A DNA stretch of 64,000 bases from Mycolicibacterium aromaticivorans JS19b1 = JCM 16368 (GCF_000559085.1 NZ_JALN02000001.1:3906001-3970000), one strand, 5' to 3'. Shown: positions 20,183 to 31,206, numbered from the stretch's first letter. Program-made: numbers and translations. Notes: a model not told the origin generated them from the sequence alone.

Positions 20183-20272
20183 TCGTCCGTCCTCAGATCA
20201 TGCCGCCTGTGTGAACCAAGTCACCATACATATCTTCGTGACCTCAGTGGTATCCAATGGTCACCTTTGTCA

Positions 20273-20827
20273 CTAACTCACCTCGTCGCCAACGGGCTCG
20301 ACCACCGGCCGGGCCTTCTTGGCTTTGTCCTTCTTGACCTTGCCGCCGTTTTCGGAGTGCAGCGATTCCAGCAATTCGCGAATCTCCTCCAGCTCGCGGC
20401 GAAGGTAGTCGCGGGTGGCCACCTCGCCGACCGCCAACCGCAGCGATGCCAGCTCGCGGGCCAGGAACTCGGTGTCGGCTTTGGTCTGCTCAGCGCGCCG
20501 GCGATCTTCCTCCAGCGACACCCTGTCGCGGTTCTCCTGCCGGTTCTGCGCCAGCAGGATCAGCGGAGCGGCGTAGGCGGCCTGGGTGGAGAACGCCAGG
20601 TTCAGCAGGATGAACGGGTAGGGGTCCCACTGCCAGCGCACCGCGAACAGATTCAGGGCGATCCAGACGACGACCAGGATCGTCTGCCAAGCGAGGTAGC
20701 GCCCGGTGCCCAGGAATCGGGCGATCGATTCACTGAACCGGCCGACGGCCTCCGGATCGACGTTGAACGACAGCCGACGCGACGAGCGGGGGGTGTCGAG
20801 GCGCTGGCGCGCGGACAGGTCGCTCAC
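20273..20827 (-). CDS. DUF1003 membrane protein (Rv1231c-like)
   Basis: A 184-residue protein. Residues ~40-90 contain the two DUF1003 helices (YLAWQTILVVVWIALNLF and PFILLNLAFSTQAAYAAPLILLAQNRQ). A long charged coiled coil (RRAEQTKADTEFLARELASLRLAV, then REELEEIRELLESL-like heptads) and a basic tail follow. Function is unknown. Its start overlaps the stop of the MgtE_N/CBS gene by 4 bases, so the two are coupled, and DUF1003 plus MgtE_N/CBS proteins occurring together suggests a shared, possibly Mg2+-related, membrane role. That last point is inference. Confidence 0.87.
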   Translation of the reverse strand: MSDLSARQRLDTPRSSRRLSFNVDPEAVGRFSESIARFLGTGRYLAWQTILVVVWIALNLFAVRWQWDPYPFILLNLAFSTQAAYAAPLILLAQNRQENRDRVSLEEDRRRAEQTKADTEFLARELASLRLAVGEVATRDYLRRELEEIRELLESLHSENGGKVKKDKAKKARPVVEPVGDEVS

Positions 20828-22131
20828 GTCGCCCCCTCTGCGCTGGCCGCCCGCTCGGACAGTTGTGGATCCTCGTAGCTTTCCCGCCAGTCGTCGGGCA
20901 GCAGATGGTCGAGCACGTCGTCGACGGTCACCGCGCCGAGCAGGTGGTTCTCCTCGTCGACCACGGGACCGCAGACCAGGTTATAGGCGGCGAAGTAACG
21001 CGTCACCCCGGCCAGTGACGTGTTCGGGGTGCAGCTGGGCAGGTCGGTGTCCACGATTCCGCTCACCAGGTTGGCGGGCGGTTCGCGTAGCAGTGCCTGC
21101 AGGTGCACGCAGCCGAGGTAGCGGCCGGTGGGGGTTGCCGTCGGGGGCCGCACCACGAACACCAGCGACGCCAGCGCCGGCGTCAGGTCGGGGTCCCGCA
21201 CCCGGGCCAGTGCCTCGGCGACGGTGGTGTCGGGCGCGAGTACCACCGGGTCGGAGGTCATCAGACCGCCCGCGGTGTCGGGGGAGTGACTCAGCAGGCG
21301 TCGCACCGGCTCGGAGTCCTCGGGATCCATCCGGCGCAGCAGCACCTCGGCCTCGGTCGGATTGAGCACACCGAGAAGGTCGGCGGCGTCGTCGGGGTCC
21401 ATCGCCTCCAGGACGTCGGCGGCTCGTTCGGTGTCCAGCTGCAACAGCAGGACGGTCTGGTCGTCCTCGGGCAGCTCCTGGAGGATGTCGGCAACGCGCT
21501 CGTCGTCGAGCGCGTTGATCACTTCGGTGCGGCGCTTGGCCGGCAGATCGCGGATCGCGTCGGCCACCTCGATGGGGCGCTGGCCTTCGAACTGGTGCAG
21601 CAGTTGGGCCACCCCCTGGCCGGGCATCGACAGCGCCGACGGGGTCAGGCCCGCCACGTTGTGCCAGTCCACCACTTGGATCGTCGAACGCCGGCCCAGC
21701 CTGCGGTGGCTGCGTACCGCGACCCGGGTGACGACCCAATCTCTGACGCGGGATTGCTCGATGCCCAGGTCGACGACGATGACGTCGACGCCGGACATCT
21801 GTGGCAGCTCGGGGTCGTTGACCCGCACCCGGCTGTCGAGGACCTGGCCGAGTACCAGAACCTCGCCGGGCCGCTGCGCGAAGCGGCGCAACGACACATT
21901 GCCGGTGGTGAGGGTGACGGCGTTCGGCTCGATCGCGGTGACGCGCAGTATCGGTACGAAAATCCTTCGGCGAGTCAGCATTTCGACCACCAGGCCGAGG
22001 ACTCGCGGTTGCTGACGGACGATGCTCATACTGATCACGACGTCGCGAACGCGGCCGAGGGATTCGCCATCTGGACCGAGCACGGCCAGTCCTGCCAGCC
22101 GCGCCGCGTACACCCTGTTCACCGACGCCAT
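20824..22131 (-). CDS. PRC-barrel/MgtE N-terminal/CBS-domain protein (Rv1232c-like)
   Basis: 435 residues from MASVNRVYAARLAG, the length of the M. tuberculosis protein. Order: two PRC-barrel-like repeats (~residues 5-160, GLAVLGPDGESLGRVRDVV), an MgtE_N superhelix (~200-300, ELPEDDQTVLLLQLDTERAADVLEAMDPDDAADLL) and a CBS pair (~310-420). The transmembrane channel of true MgtE is missing, so this is a cytosolic magnesium/nucleotide-sensing module rather than a transporter. Coupled to the downstream DUF1003 gene. Only 24 bases separate its start from the divergent lyase gene, so the two promoters must overlap each other's 5' ends. Confidence 0.88.
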   Translation of the reverse strand: MASVNRVYAARLAGLAVLGPDGESLGRVRDVVISMSIVRQQPRVLGLVVEMLTRRRIFVPILRVTAIEPNAVTLTTGNVSLRRFAQRPGEVLVLGQVLDSRVRVNDPELPQMSGVDVIVVDLGIEQSRVRDWVVTRVAVRSHRRLGRRSTIQVVDWHNVAGLTPSALSMPGQGVAQLLHQFEGQRPIEVADAIRDLPAKRRTEVINALDDERVADILQELPEDDQTVLLLQLDTERAADVLEAMDPDDAADLLGVLNPTEAEVLLRRMDPEDSEPVRRLLSHSPDTAGGLMTSDPVVLAPDTTVAEALARVRDPDLTPALASLVFVVRPPTATPTGRYLGCVHLQALLREPPANLVSGIVDTDLPSCTPNTSLAGVTRYFAAYNLVCGPVVDEENHLLGAVTVDDVLDHLLPDDWRESYEDPQLSERAASAEGAT

Positions 22132-22155
22132 GAGTGAAAGGGTAGGAGTGTAAGC

Positions 22156-23124
22156 GTGGAGAACGCCTATCGGCCCCGTCGAACCTGTCTGTCGGTTCCG
22201 GGCAGCAGTCTCAAGATGATTGAGAAGGCCAAGGCATTGCCGGCCGACCAAGTGTTCCTCGACCTCGAGGATGCGGTCGCGCCAGATGCCAAGGCGCAGG
22301 CCCGCAAACAGGTCGGCGCGGCATTGGCGAGCCCGGGCTGGGCGGGTCAGCTGCGGGGCGTGCGGGTCAACGACTGGACCACGCCGTGGACGTACTCCGA
22401 TGTGATCGACGTGGTGTCCGAGGTGGCCTCGGCTCGCGACGGGCGCCTCGACGTCGTTGTGCTGCCCAAGGTGACCGACGCCGGCCACGTCCACGCTCTC
22501 GACCTGTTGCTGACCCAGCTCGAGCTGACCCACGGCCTGCCGGTCGGGCGGATCGGGGTCGACGCCCAGATCGAAGATGCCAAGGGACTGGCCAACATCC
22601 ACGCGATCGCCGCCGCGCCGCGGGTGCAGGCGTTGGTGCTCGGCCCGGCGGACCTGATGGCCAGCTTGAACATGCGCACCCTGGTGGTTGGTGAGCAGCC
22701 GGAGGGATACGACGTCGGTGACGCGTATCACCACGTGTTGATGACGATCCTCGTCGCCGCCCGCGCGCACGGCATCGCCGCGATCGACGGGCCGTATCTG
22801 AAGGTGCGCGACGTGGCGGCGTTCCGGCGAGTGGCGGGCCGCGCGGCGGCGCTGGGCTACGACGGCAAATGGGTGCTCCATCCCGACCAGATCGACGCCG
22901 GCAACGAGATTTTCTCACCCGCCCAAGCCGAATACGACCGCGCCGAGCTGATTCTGGAGGCCTACGACTGGCACACGTCGACGGCAGGAGGCGCCCGCGG
23001 CGCGGTGATGCTCGGTGACGAGATGATCGACGAAGCCAGCCGCAAGATGGCGCTGGTGGTGGTCGGCAAAGGCCGGGCGGCCGGCATGCAACGTCAGGGT
23101 GAGCGGTTCACCCCGCCGAGCTAA
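22156..23124 (+). CDS. CitE-like HpcH/HpaI-family lyase (malyl-CoA lyase/thioesterase type)
   Basis: A 322-residue TIM-barrel protein with GTG start and ribosome site GGTAGGAG about 7 bases upstream. Family landmarks: RRTCLSVPGSSLKMIEKA (CoA contact), VFLDLEDAV (metal-site acids), VLPKVTDAGHV, IGVDAQIEDAKGLANI (catalytic-site Glu/Asp) and LVLGPADLMASL. The C-terminal DGKWVLHPDQI lid is typical of CoA-ester lyases such as L-malyl-CoA/beta-methylmalyl-CoA lyase. The substrate cannot be fixed from sequence; malyl-CoA or citramalyl-CoA are likely. It is not at this place in M. tuberculosis as I recall it, so it looks like a local insertion. Confidence 0.85.
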   Translation: MENAYRPRRTCLSVPGSSLKMIEKAKALPADQVFLDLEDAVAPDAKAQARKQVGAALASPGWAGQLRGVRVNDWTTPWTYSDVIDVVSEVASARDGRLDVVVLPKVTDAGHVHALDLLLTQLELTHGLPVGRIGVDAQIEDAKGLANIHAIAAAPRVQALVLGPADLMASLNMRTLVVGEQPEGYDVGDAYHHVLMTILVAARAHGIAAIDGPYLKVRDVAAFRRVAGRAAALGYDGKWVLHPDQIDAGNEIFSPAQAEYDRAELILEAYDWHTSTAGGARGAVMLGDEMIDEASRKMALVVVGKGRAAGMQRQGERFTPPS

Positions 23125-23585
23125 TAGCTGCTGGGTGACGTCGTCGTACTGGCCGCGAGGATGACGACGAACGCGACGTAGAGCACGACCAGGGCGATGA
23201 TCACCGCGCCGACGGCCACGCCGGCGACCGCGAGCCCGAAGCCGTCCTGGCCAGTGCGCTTGGTTTCGCGCATCGCGACGATCCCGAGAATGATGCCGGC
23301 GATCGAGGGCAGCCCGCACAACAGCAGACCGGCCAGTGAGGTCACCAATGCGGCGATGGCTTTTCCGTTGGTGCCTGGTGGTTTGGTCGGCCGGTACGGG
23401 TCATAGGGATCGCCGTAACCGGCGTAGGCCGCCGGCGGGTATGGGTAGCCCGGATATCCCGACGGTGCGGGGTAGGGCGCCGGGTAGACCGGCGGTGGCA
23501 TCGCGGGGAAGTTCGCCGGGTAGTCCACCGGGGCGTACGGATCAGCCGGCGGCGGTGTGCCCTCCGGGTGCGGGGGATAGGTCAT
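23121..23585 (-). CDS. Proline-rich DUF4190 membrane protein
   Basis: A 154-residue protein. Residues 1-70 are Pro/Tyr/Ala/Gly-rich (PADPYAPVDYPANFPAMPPPVYPAP). Residues ~75-145 form the DUF4190 pair of helices: NGKAIAALVTSLAGLLLCGLPSIAGIILGIVAMRETKRTGQDGFGLAVAGVAVG. The RTGQDGFGLA segment is the family signature. Function unknown. It is the first of two neighbouring DUF4190 genes (5 bases apart, same strand), probably a tandem duplication; only one of the pair corresponds to Rv1233c. Its 3' end overlaps the convergent lyase stop by 4 bases. Confidence 0.82.
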   Translation of the reverse strand: MTYPPHPEGTPPPADPYAPVDYPANFPAMPPPVYPAPYPAPSGYPGYPYPPAAYAGYGDPYDPYRPTKPPGTNGKAIAALVTSLAGLLLCGLPSIAGIILGIVAMRETKRTGQDGFGLAVAGVAVGAVIIALVVLYVAFVVILAASTTTSPSSY

Positions 23586-23589
23586 CGGG

Positions 23590-24189
23590 TCAGCGCCAGG
23601 CGTAGATCGCCCAGATCACGCTGATGATCAGGGTTGCGACGCCCACCACGATCCCGGCGATGGCCAGGCCGTAGCCGCCCTGACGGGTTCGCTTGATCTG
23701 GTTGAGCGCGAGGATGCCGCAGACGATGCCGACGATCGAGCCGATCCCGCACAGCAATCCGATGACCGATGCCACCAGCGATGAGATCGCCAGGGTGTTG
23801 GTCCCCGTTGCCGGGGCCGGGTAGCCGTAGCCGCCCTGGTACGGCACGGCGCCGTACTGCGGCGGCGGAGGAGGCGGATAGGCCGACGGTTGCTCGCCAT
23901 AGCCGGGTGCCCCGTACCCGCCGGGGGACGGCGGCGGGTAGCCCGGTTGCGGGCTGTAACCCGGCGGCGGATAGCCGGGCGCGCTGTAGCCCGGCGGCGG
24001 CGGGTAGGCACCCGGCGCGTCGTAACCGGGATAGGCCGGCGGAGTGGGCTCATAGCCCGACGGGGTGGTCTCGTAGCCGGGTGACGCCGGGTTCTGTTCG
24101 ATGGGCGGGGCTTCGTGCGTCCCCTCGGACGGGCTCTGTTCGCCCGCGTTCTGCGGCTTTTCGCCGGAGTCGCCGCCGGAAGCTGTCAT
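23590..24189 (-). CDS. Proline/tyrosine-rich DUF4190 membrane protein
   Basis: 199 residues from MTASGGDSGEKPQ. The first ~125 residues are a very regular PGY/YPP-rich low-complexity tail (PGYSAPGYPPPGYSPQPGYP). DUF4190 helices follow (NTLAISSLVASVIGLLCGIGSIVGIVCGILALNQIKRTRQGGYGLAIAGIVVG). It resembles the next gene closely at the C-terminus (KRT-x-Q-GYGLAIAG / KRTGQDGFGLAVAG), indicating duplication. An upstream in-frame ATG at 24396 is rejected, because that region lacks coding bias and overlaps the leader of the divergent gene. Function unknown; a surface-exposed repetitive tail is likely. Confidence 0.8.
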   Translation of the reverse strand: MTASGGDSGEKPQNAGEQSPSEGTHEAPPIEQNPASPGYETTPSGYEPTPPAYPGYDAPGAYPPPPGYSAPGYPPPGYSPQPGYPPPSPGGYGAPGYGEQPSAYPPPPPPQYGAVPYQGGYGYPAPATGTNTLAISSLVASVIGLLCGIGSIVGIVCGILALNQIKRTRQGGYGLAIAGIVVGVATLIISVIWAIYAWR

Positions 24190-24341
24190 GCTGTTCAACC
24201 TAGCGTATGTGCAGGTAGCGCGGGGCTGGGCTTGCAGTTGGGGCACCAACGCCGGCGGCCCCACGTTCATCAGGCATCGGCCCGCTTCGGCGGGTGCGAC
24301 ACGACGCGACAAACGCCGCGCACGACAGGAGAATGAGCAGA

Positions 24342-24860
24342 ATGACCAGCCCTTTCCCGCAGGGTCAGAACCCCGGTGGCGCAGCCGCCGCGTCACGCCG
24401 CGGGCCGGTCGGCCTGCCCACCCCGCCCAAGGGGTGGCCGATCGGCTCGTATCCGACCTACGCCGAGGCCCAGAAGGCCGTCGATTACCTGTCCGACGAG
24501 CAGTTCCCGGTGGAGCAGGTGACCATCGTCGGTGTGGACCTGATGCAGGTCGAGCGCGTCACCGGCCGGCTGTCATGGCCCAAAGTGCTGGGCGGTGGCG
24601 TGATCACCGGCGCCTGGCTGGGCATCTTCATCGGCCTGGTGTTGGGATTCTTCAGTCCCAACCCGTGGGCGTCACTGATCACCGGCGTCGTCGCCGGCGT
24701 CATATTCGGATTGATCACCTCAGCGGTCCCGTACGCGATGGCGCGTGGGACAAGGGATTTCAGCTCCACCATGCAACTGGTGGCGGGCCGCTATGACGTG
24801 CTGTGCGATCCGCAGAGCGCGGAGAAGGCGCGGGACATGCTGGCGCGCTTGAAGATCTGA
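24342..24860 (+). CDS. General stress-type membrane protein (Rv1234-like)
   Basis: 172 residues from MTSPFPQGQN. Residues ~35-80 match the GSP17M-like N-terminal fold (YPTYAEAQKAVDYLSDEQFPVEQVTIVGVDLMQVERVTGRLSW). Two glycine-rich membrane helices follow (VLGGGVITGAWLGIFIGLVLGFF and SLITGVVAGVIFGLITSAV), and the tail ends RYDVLCDPQSAEKARDMLARL, a small ligand-sensing-like domain. The ribosome site AGGAGA is 9 bases before this ATG; an ATG three codons earlier touches it directly and is less likely. Function unknown. It is followed by a hairpin terminator. Confidence 0.83.
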   Translation: MTSPFPQGQNPGGAAAASRRGPVGLPTPPKGWPIGSYPTYAEAQKAVDYLSDEQFPVEQVTIVGVDLMQVERVTGRLSWPKVLGGGVITGAWLGIFIGLVLGFFSPNPWASLITGVVAGVIFGLITSAVPYAMARGTRDFSSTMQLVAGRYDVLCDPQSAEKARDMLARLKI

Positions 24861-24874
24861 CGCGCTGATCACAG

Positions 24875-24903
24875 CGGATGCGGTCACGATCTGGCCGCAT
24901 CCG
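24875..24903 (+). terminator. Hairpin terminator after the stress-type membrane protein
   Basis: A perfect 9-bp inverted repeat (CGGATGCGG / CCGCATCCG) with an 11-base loop lies 15 bases downstream of the stop. There is no U-run. Confidence 0.55.
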
Positions 24904-24972
24904 GCGTGGGAGTGTTGCACATCACGACACGAGAGCTCTACGGTTTGGCCGCGGGGGTTTGTCCTGCCGTGA

Positions 24973-27349
<2,377 letters not shown>

Positions 27350-27350
<1 letters not shown>

Positions 27351-28186
27351 TGACTGAGCGGATCGGCACCCGACGAACGGTGAGCTGGGTCGTGATCGAT
27401 GCGATCGTGGTGATCTACGCCCTCTTCCCGGTGCTGTGGATCCTGAGCCTGTCGCTCAAGCCCACGTCAACGGTCAAGGACGGCAAACTCATTCCGTCGG
27501 AGATCACCTTCGACAACTACAAGGGCATCTTCAGCGGTGACGCGTTCAGTTCCGCGTTGATCAACTCGATCGGTATCGGGCTGATCACCACGGTGATCGC
27601 GGTGGTGATCGGGGGCATGGCGGCCTATGCCGTAGCCCGGCTGGAGTTCGCCGGCAAGAAGGTGCTGATCGGCGCCGCGCTGCTGATCGCGATGTTCCCC
27701 CAGATCTCGCTGGTGACACCGCTGTTCAACATCGAGCGCCGGCTCGGCCTGTTCGACACATGGCCCGGCTTGATCATTCCGTACATCACGTTCGCGCTGC
27801 CGCTGGCGATCTACACGCTGTCGGCGTTCTTCCGGGAGATTCCCTGGGATCTGGAGAAGGCCGCCAAGATGGACGGCGCAACACCGGCTCAGGCGTTTCG
27901 CCGGGTGATCGCGCCGCTGGCCGCACCGGGGATCGTGACGGCGGCCATCCTGGTGTTCATCTTCGCGTGGAACGACCTGCTGCTGGCGTTGTCGCTGACC
28001 GCCACCAACGCCGCGATCACCGCACCGGTGGCCATCGCGAACTTCACCGGCAGTTCGCAATTCGAGGAACCGACCGGGTCGATCGCCGCAGGCGCGATGG
28101 TGATCACGGTTCCGATCATCGTGTTCGTTCTGATCTTCCAACGACGGATCGTCGCCGGGCTGACCTCCGGCGCGGTGAAGGGGTAG
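27350..28186 (+). CDS. sugB: Trehalose ABC transporter permease SugB
   Basis: A 278-residue MalG-type permease. It starts at the ATG inside the sugA stop ([22 protein letters not shown]) and not at the long in-frame extension lying over sugA. Six hydrophobic segments are present. The EAA loop is [32 protein letters not shown]. It pairs with SugA and docks onto SugC. Confidence 0.95.
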
Positions 28187-28197
28187 CGAGGTTTTCG

Positions 28198-29370
28198 ATG
28201 GCCGAGATAGTCCTGGACCATGTCAGCAAGAGTTATCCGGACGGTGCTGTCGCCGTGAAGGACCTGAGCCTGACGATCGCCGATGGCGAGTTCGTCATCC
28301 TGGTCGGGCCGTCCGGTTGCGGTAAGTCCACCACCCTCAACATGATCGCCGGCCTGGAGGAGATCAGCGCCGGGGAGCTGCGGATCGGCGGCGACCGGGT
28401 GAACGAGAAGGCGCCCCGCGAACGTGACATCGCGATGGTCTTCCAATCCTATGCGCTCTACCCGCACATGACCGTCCGGCAGAACATCGCGTTCCCGTTG
28501 ACGTTGGCCAAGGTGAAGAAGGCCGACATCGCCAAGAAGGTCGAGGAGACGGCGAAAATCCTTGACCTGACCGAACTTCTGGACCGCAAGCCCTCGCAGC
28601 TGTCCGGTGGCCAGCGCCAGCGGGTCGCGATGGGCCGGGCGATCGTCCGCCAGCCCAAAGCGTTCCTGATGGACGAGCCGTTGAGTAACCTCGACGCGAA
28701 GCTGCGGGTGCAGATGCGTGGTGAGATCGCTCGGCTGCAGAACCGGCTGGGGACCACCACCGTCTACGTGACACACGACCAGACCGAGGCGATGACACTC
28801 GGTGACCGGGTGGTGGTGCTGCGTGGCGGTGAGGCTCAGCAGATCGGCACGCCCGGCGAGCTCTATGGGCGGCCGGCGAACCTGTTCGTCGCCGGCTTCA
28901 TCGGCTCGCCGGCGATGAACTTCTTCCCGGCAACGCTGGACGGTATGAGCCTGCAGTTGCCGTTCGGTGAGGTGACGCTGAGCCAGGACGTGCAGAACGT
29001 TCTGGGTCAACACCCCAAGGCCGCCAACGTCATCGTCGGCATCCGGCCCGAACACTTCGAGGATGCCGCACTACTCGACGCCTACGAACGCATCCAGGCC
29101 ACCACCTTCGAGGTGACGGTTGATCTGGTCGAGTCGCTGGGCGCCGACAAGTACGTGTATTTCACGACCGCTGGCGACAGCGCGAAGGCGGCTCAGCTGG
29201 CTGAGCTGGCCGCCGAGTCCGGTGCCGGTGAGAACGACTTCGTGGCAAGGCTTTCCGCGGATTCCACGGCGGCGATCGGGCAGTCGATCGAGTTGGCGTT
29301 CGACACGACCAAGCTGCATGTCTTCGACGCCGACAGCGGAGTCAACCTCACCATTGCGCCCGCAGGTTAA
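28198..29370 (+). CDS. sugC: Trehalose ABC transporter ATPase SugC
   Basis: 390 residues from MAEIVLDHVSKSYPDG, 11 bases after sugB. It is a MalK/UgpC-type ATPase: Walker A GPSGCGKST, Q-loop AMVFQSYALYPHMTV, signature LSGGQRQRVAMGRA, Walker B FLMDEPLSNLD, switch VTHDQTEAMTL. A C-terminal OB-fold regulatory domain of ~150 residues follows. It energises trehalose import. Its stop is directly followed, with no gap, by the GTG of the suppressor-of-fused gene. Confidence 0.95.
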   Translation: MAEIVLDHVSKSYPDGAVAVKDLSLTIADGEFVILVGPSGCGKSTTLNMIAGLEEISAGELRIGGDRVNEKAPRERDIAMVFQSYALYPHMTVRQNIAFPLTLAKVKKADIAKKVEETAKILDLTELLDRKPSQLSGGQRQRVAMGRAIVRQPKAFLMDEPLSNLDAKLRVQMRGEIARLQNRLGTTTVYVTHDQTEAMTLGDRVVVLRGGEAQQIGTPGELYGRPANLFVAGFIGSPAMNFFPATLDGMSLQLPFGEVTLSQDVQNVLGQHPKAANVIVGIRPEHFEDAALLDAYERIQATTFEVTVDLVESLGADKYVYFTTAGDSAKAAQLAELAAESGAGENDFVARLSADSTAAIGQSIELAFDTTKLHVFDADSGVNLTIAPAG

Positions 29371-29967
29371 GTGAGCCAGCCCCTGGATTCGGTCCGCGCA
29401 CACGTGCGCGGCCATTTCGCCGACGCCGGACTGGACGCCGAGCCGGATTCGGCCAGCGTGACATTCCTCGGACTCGAGCGCATCGAGGTGTTACGGTTCG
29501 GGCCGGACCCGGGCGGCGTGGCTCACTATGTGACGCTGGGCTGTTCGCGGCACCCGATGACCGAGCCGACGGCCGGCGTCGCCGATCCGTTGCACGGCCC
29601 GCGGGCCGAGGTCGTCCTGAGCTTGCGGGCCACCACGCCGACCTCAGGGCTGGCCCGCAGCCTGGCCGTGGTGGCGGCCACGCCCGCCGTCGAGGGGGTG
29701 GTGCTGGTCGCCGACGCGCTGATCGACCTGTCCGCGCCGCTATGGGACGGTGCTGCGTTCACCGCTGTGTTGCTGGGTGATTCGCCGATAGACGACCTGC
29801 CGCTGGAAGCGCCCCGCGAACCGGTGCGCTTCCTGGCGGCGATCCCGGTGACCCAGACCGAGGCGGCCTGGGTGCGGCTCAAGGGTGCCGACGCGATGCG
29901 GCAGGCCTGGCTCGACGACGGGGTCGACGTGCTGGACCCGAACAGGCGTGCGGCGCAACCGGGTTAG
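29371..29967 (+). CDS. Suppressor-of-fused (SUFU) domain protein
   Basis: A 198-residue protein. The sequence HYVTLGCSRHPMTEPTAGVADPLHGPRAEVVLSLR resembles bacterial SUFU domains (Pfam SUFU, IPR020941 type), with the later part LEAPREPVRFLAAIPVTQTEAAWVRLKGADAM also fitting. In bacteria such domains often appear in toxin-immunity contexts, but single-domain copies are widespread and uncharacterised. The GTG start comes immediately after the sugC stop, indicating co-transcription with the trehalose importer. Tail-to-tail with corA (4-base gap). Role unknown. Confidence 0.75.
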   Translation: MSQPLDSVRAHVRGHFADAGLDAEPDSASVTFLGLERIEVLRFGPDPGGVAHYVTLGCSRHPMTEPTAGVADPLHGPRAEVVLSLRATTPTSGLARSLAVVAATPAVEGVVLVADALIDLSAPLWDGAAFTAVLLGDSPIDDLPLEAPREPVRFLAAIPVTQTEAAWVRLKGADAMRQAWLDDGVDVLDPNRRAAQPG

Positions 29968-29971
29968 ATCC

Positions 29972-31075
29972 TCACAGCCAGTTGTTCCGTCGGAAATTCA
30001 GGTAGAGGAACCCGCAGACTGTCGCCATGAGGGCCAGCACCGCCGGATAGCCCCACGCCCACGATAGCTCCGGCATGTGCTCGAAGTTCATTCCGTAGAT
30101 GCCCGCGATCATCGTCGGCACCGCTGCGATCGCGACCCACGCCGAGATCTTGCGCATGTCGACGTTCTGCTGCATCCCCACCTTCGCCAGGGCGGCCTGC
30201 ACCAACGACGACAGCATCTCGTCGTAGGACTCGATCCGGTCGGCCGCCTGCGCAGCGTGATCCAGGACGTCGCGCATGTAGCGCAGCACCTCTTTGGACA
30301 TCAGGTCCTTGAAGTCCGGATTGAAACGGCCGAGTGCCACGGTGAGAGGTGATACGGCCCTTCGCAGTTCGACGACTTCACGCTTGAGCAGATAGATCGG
30401 TTCGATGTCGGTTTTGGTCAATGGTGAGAACGTCTCCGACTCGATGGCGTCGATATCGCATTCCATCAGCTCGCTGACATCGCGGTAGGTGTCCACGACG
30501 TGGTCGGCGATCGCGTGCATCACCGCGTACGGGCCCAGCGCCAGGTGCTGGTGCTCTTCTTCCAGATGTTTTCGCAAACCGGCCAGTCCGGTGTGGTCGC
30601 CATGTCGCACCGTCACGACGAAGTCCGGTCCGACGAACACCATGATCTCGCCGGTCTCCACGATCTCGCGGGCGAGCTCGACGGACTCGTGCGGTACGTA
30701 GGTCACCGTCTTCAGCACCAGGAACAGTGTGTCGTCGTAGCGTTCGACCTTCGGGCGCTGGTGGGCGTGCACCGCATCCTCGACGGCCAGCGGGTGCAGG
30801 CCGAACACCTCGGCCACCGCCTGCATCTGATGTTCGTCGGGTTCGTGCAGCCCGATCCAGACGAATGCCTTCTGCCCGCCGGCCTCCAGCTCGCGGACTC
30901 GTTGCAATGCGGCGGCGTGGGTGAACTTGCCGGCGAGACGGTCGCCTTCGACGTATACCGCGCAGTCGACCATGGCCCGCGCGACCGGTACGTGGATGCG
31001 TTTGGCGTCGACGGGGGTGGATCGGGTGCGGCTTGCTCCCAGCAGAGCCTGTGGGCGTGGACGAAACGACGGCAT
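29972..31075 (-). CDS. corA: Magnesium/cobalt transporter CorA
   Basis: A 367-residue protein. It has a large cytosolic N-terminal alpha/beta domain (FVWIGLHEPDEHQMQAVAEVFGLHPLAVEDAV), a long stalk helix, and two C-terminal membrane helices. The universally conserved selectivity motif YGMN occurs in GIYGMNFEHMPE just after the first helix. The C-terminus NFRRNNWL is basic, as in CorA. It is a pentameric Mg2+ (Co2+, Ni2+) channel of the inner membrane. The ribosome site GGGAGG precedes the ATG. Divergent from the malic enzyme; the position matches Rv1239c. Confidence 0.93.
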   Translation of the reverse strand: MPSFRPRPQALLGASRTRSTPVDAKRIHVPVARAMVDCAVYVEGDRLAGKFTHAAALQRVRELEAGGQKAFVWIGLHEPDEHQMQAVAEVFGLHPLAVEDAVHAHQRPKVERYDDTLFLVLKTVTYVPHESVELAREIVETGEIMVFVGPDFVVTVRHGDHTGLAGLRKHLEEEHQHLALGPYAVMHAIADHVVDTYRDVSELMECDIDAIESETFSPLTKTDIEPIYLLKREVVELRRAVSPLTVALGRFNPDFKDLMSKEVLRYMRDVLDHAAQAADRIESYDEMLSSLVQAALAKVGMQQNVDMRKISAWVAIAAVPTMIAGIYGMNFEHMPELSWAWGYPAVLALMATVCGFLYLNFRRNNWL

Positions 31076-31100
31076 GACCCGACCTCCCCTTGAGCGGCAG

Positions 31101-31122
31101 GCGGGGCCCTGACGGGCCCCGC
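31101..31122. repeat. Very stable GC hairpin in the corA/malic-enzyme intergenic region
   Basis: A perfect 9-bp inverted repeat (GCGGGGCCC / GGGCCCCGC) with a TGAC loop lies 26 bases upstream of the corA start. It would be in the corA leader RNA if transcription starts beyond it. Confidence 0.55.
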
Positions 31123-31200
31123 GGAAATGTTACGCGCCAGTAGTGCTGTCGGCGTAGTTCACGCCGGGGAGACCCTGGTCGGTGAGGTTTTGGGGGCGAG

Positions 31201-31206
31201 TACCCT
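31201..31206 (+). promoter_or_regulatory. Probable leaderless -10 (TACCCT) for the malic enzyme
   Basis: TACCCT (TANNNT) ends 6 bases before the GTG start at 31213, typical leaderless spacing. No clear ribosome site is present. Confidence 0.5.

Noticed and set aside
20824..22881. 685-residue version of the MgtE_N/CBS protein
   Set aside because: The first ~250 residues lie antisense to the CitE-like lyase; the start at 22131 gives the family length of 435.
23121..24189. PGY/YPP-rich repetitive DNA as a possible CRISPR or satellite array
   Set aside because: Repeats are codon-level, irregular and in frame with a DUF4190 protein; there are no spacers.
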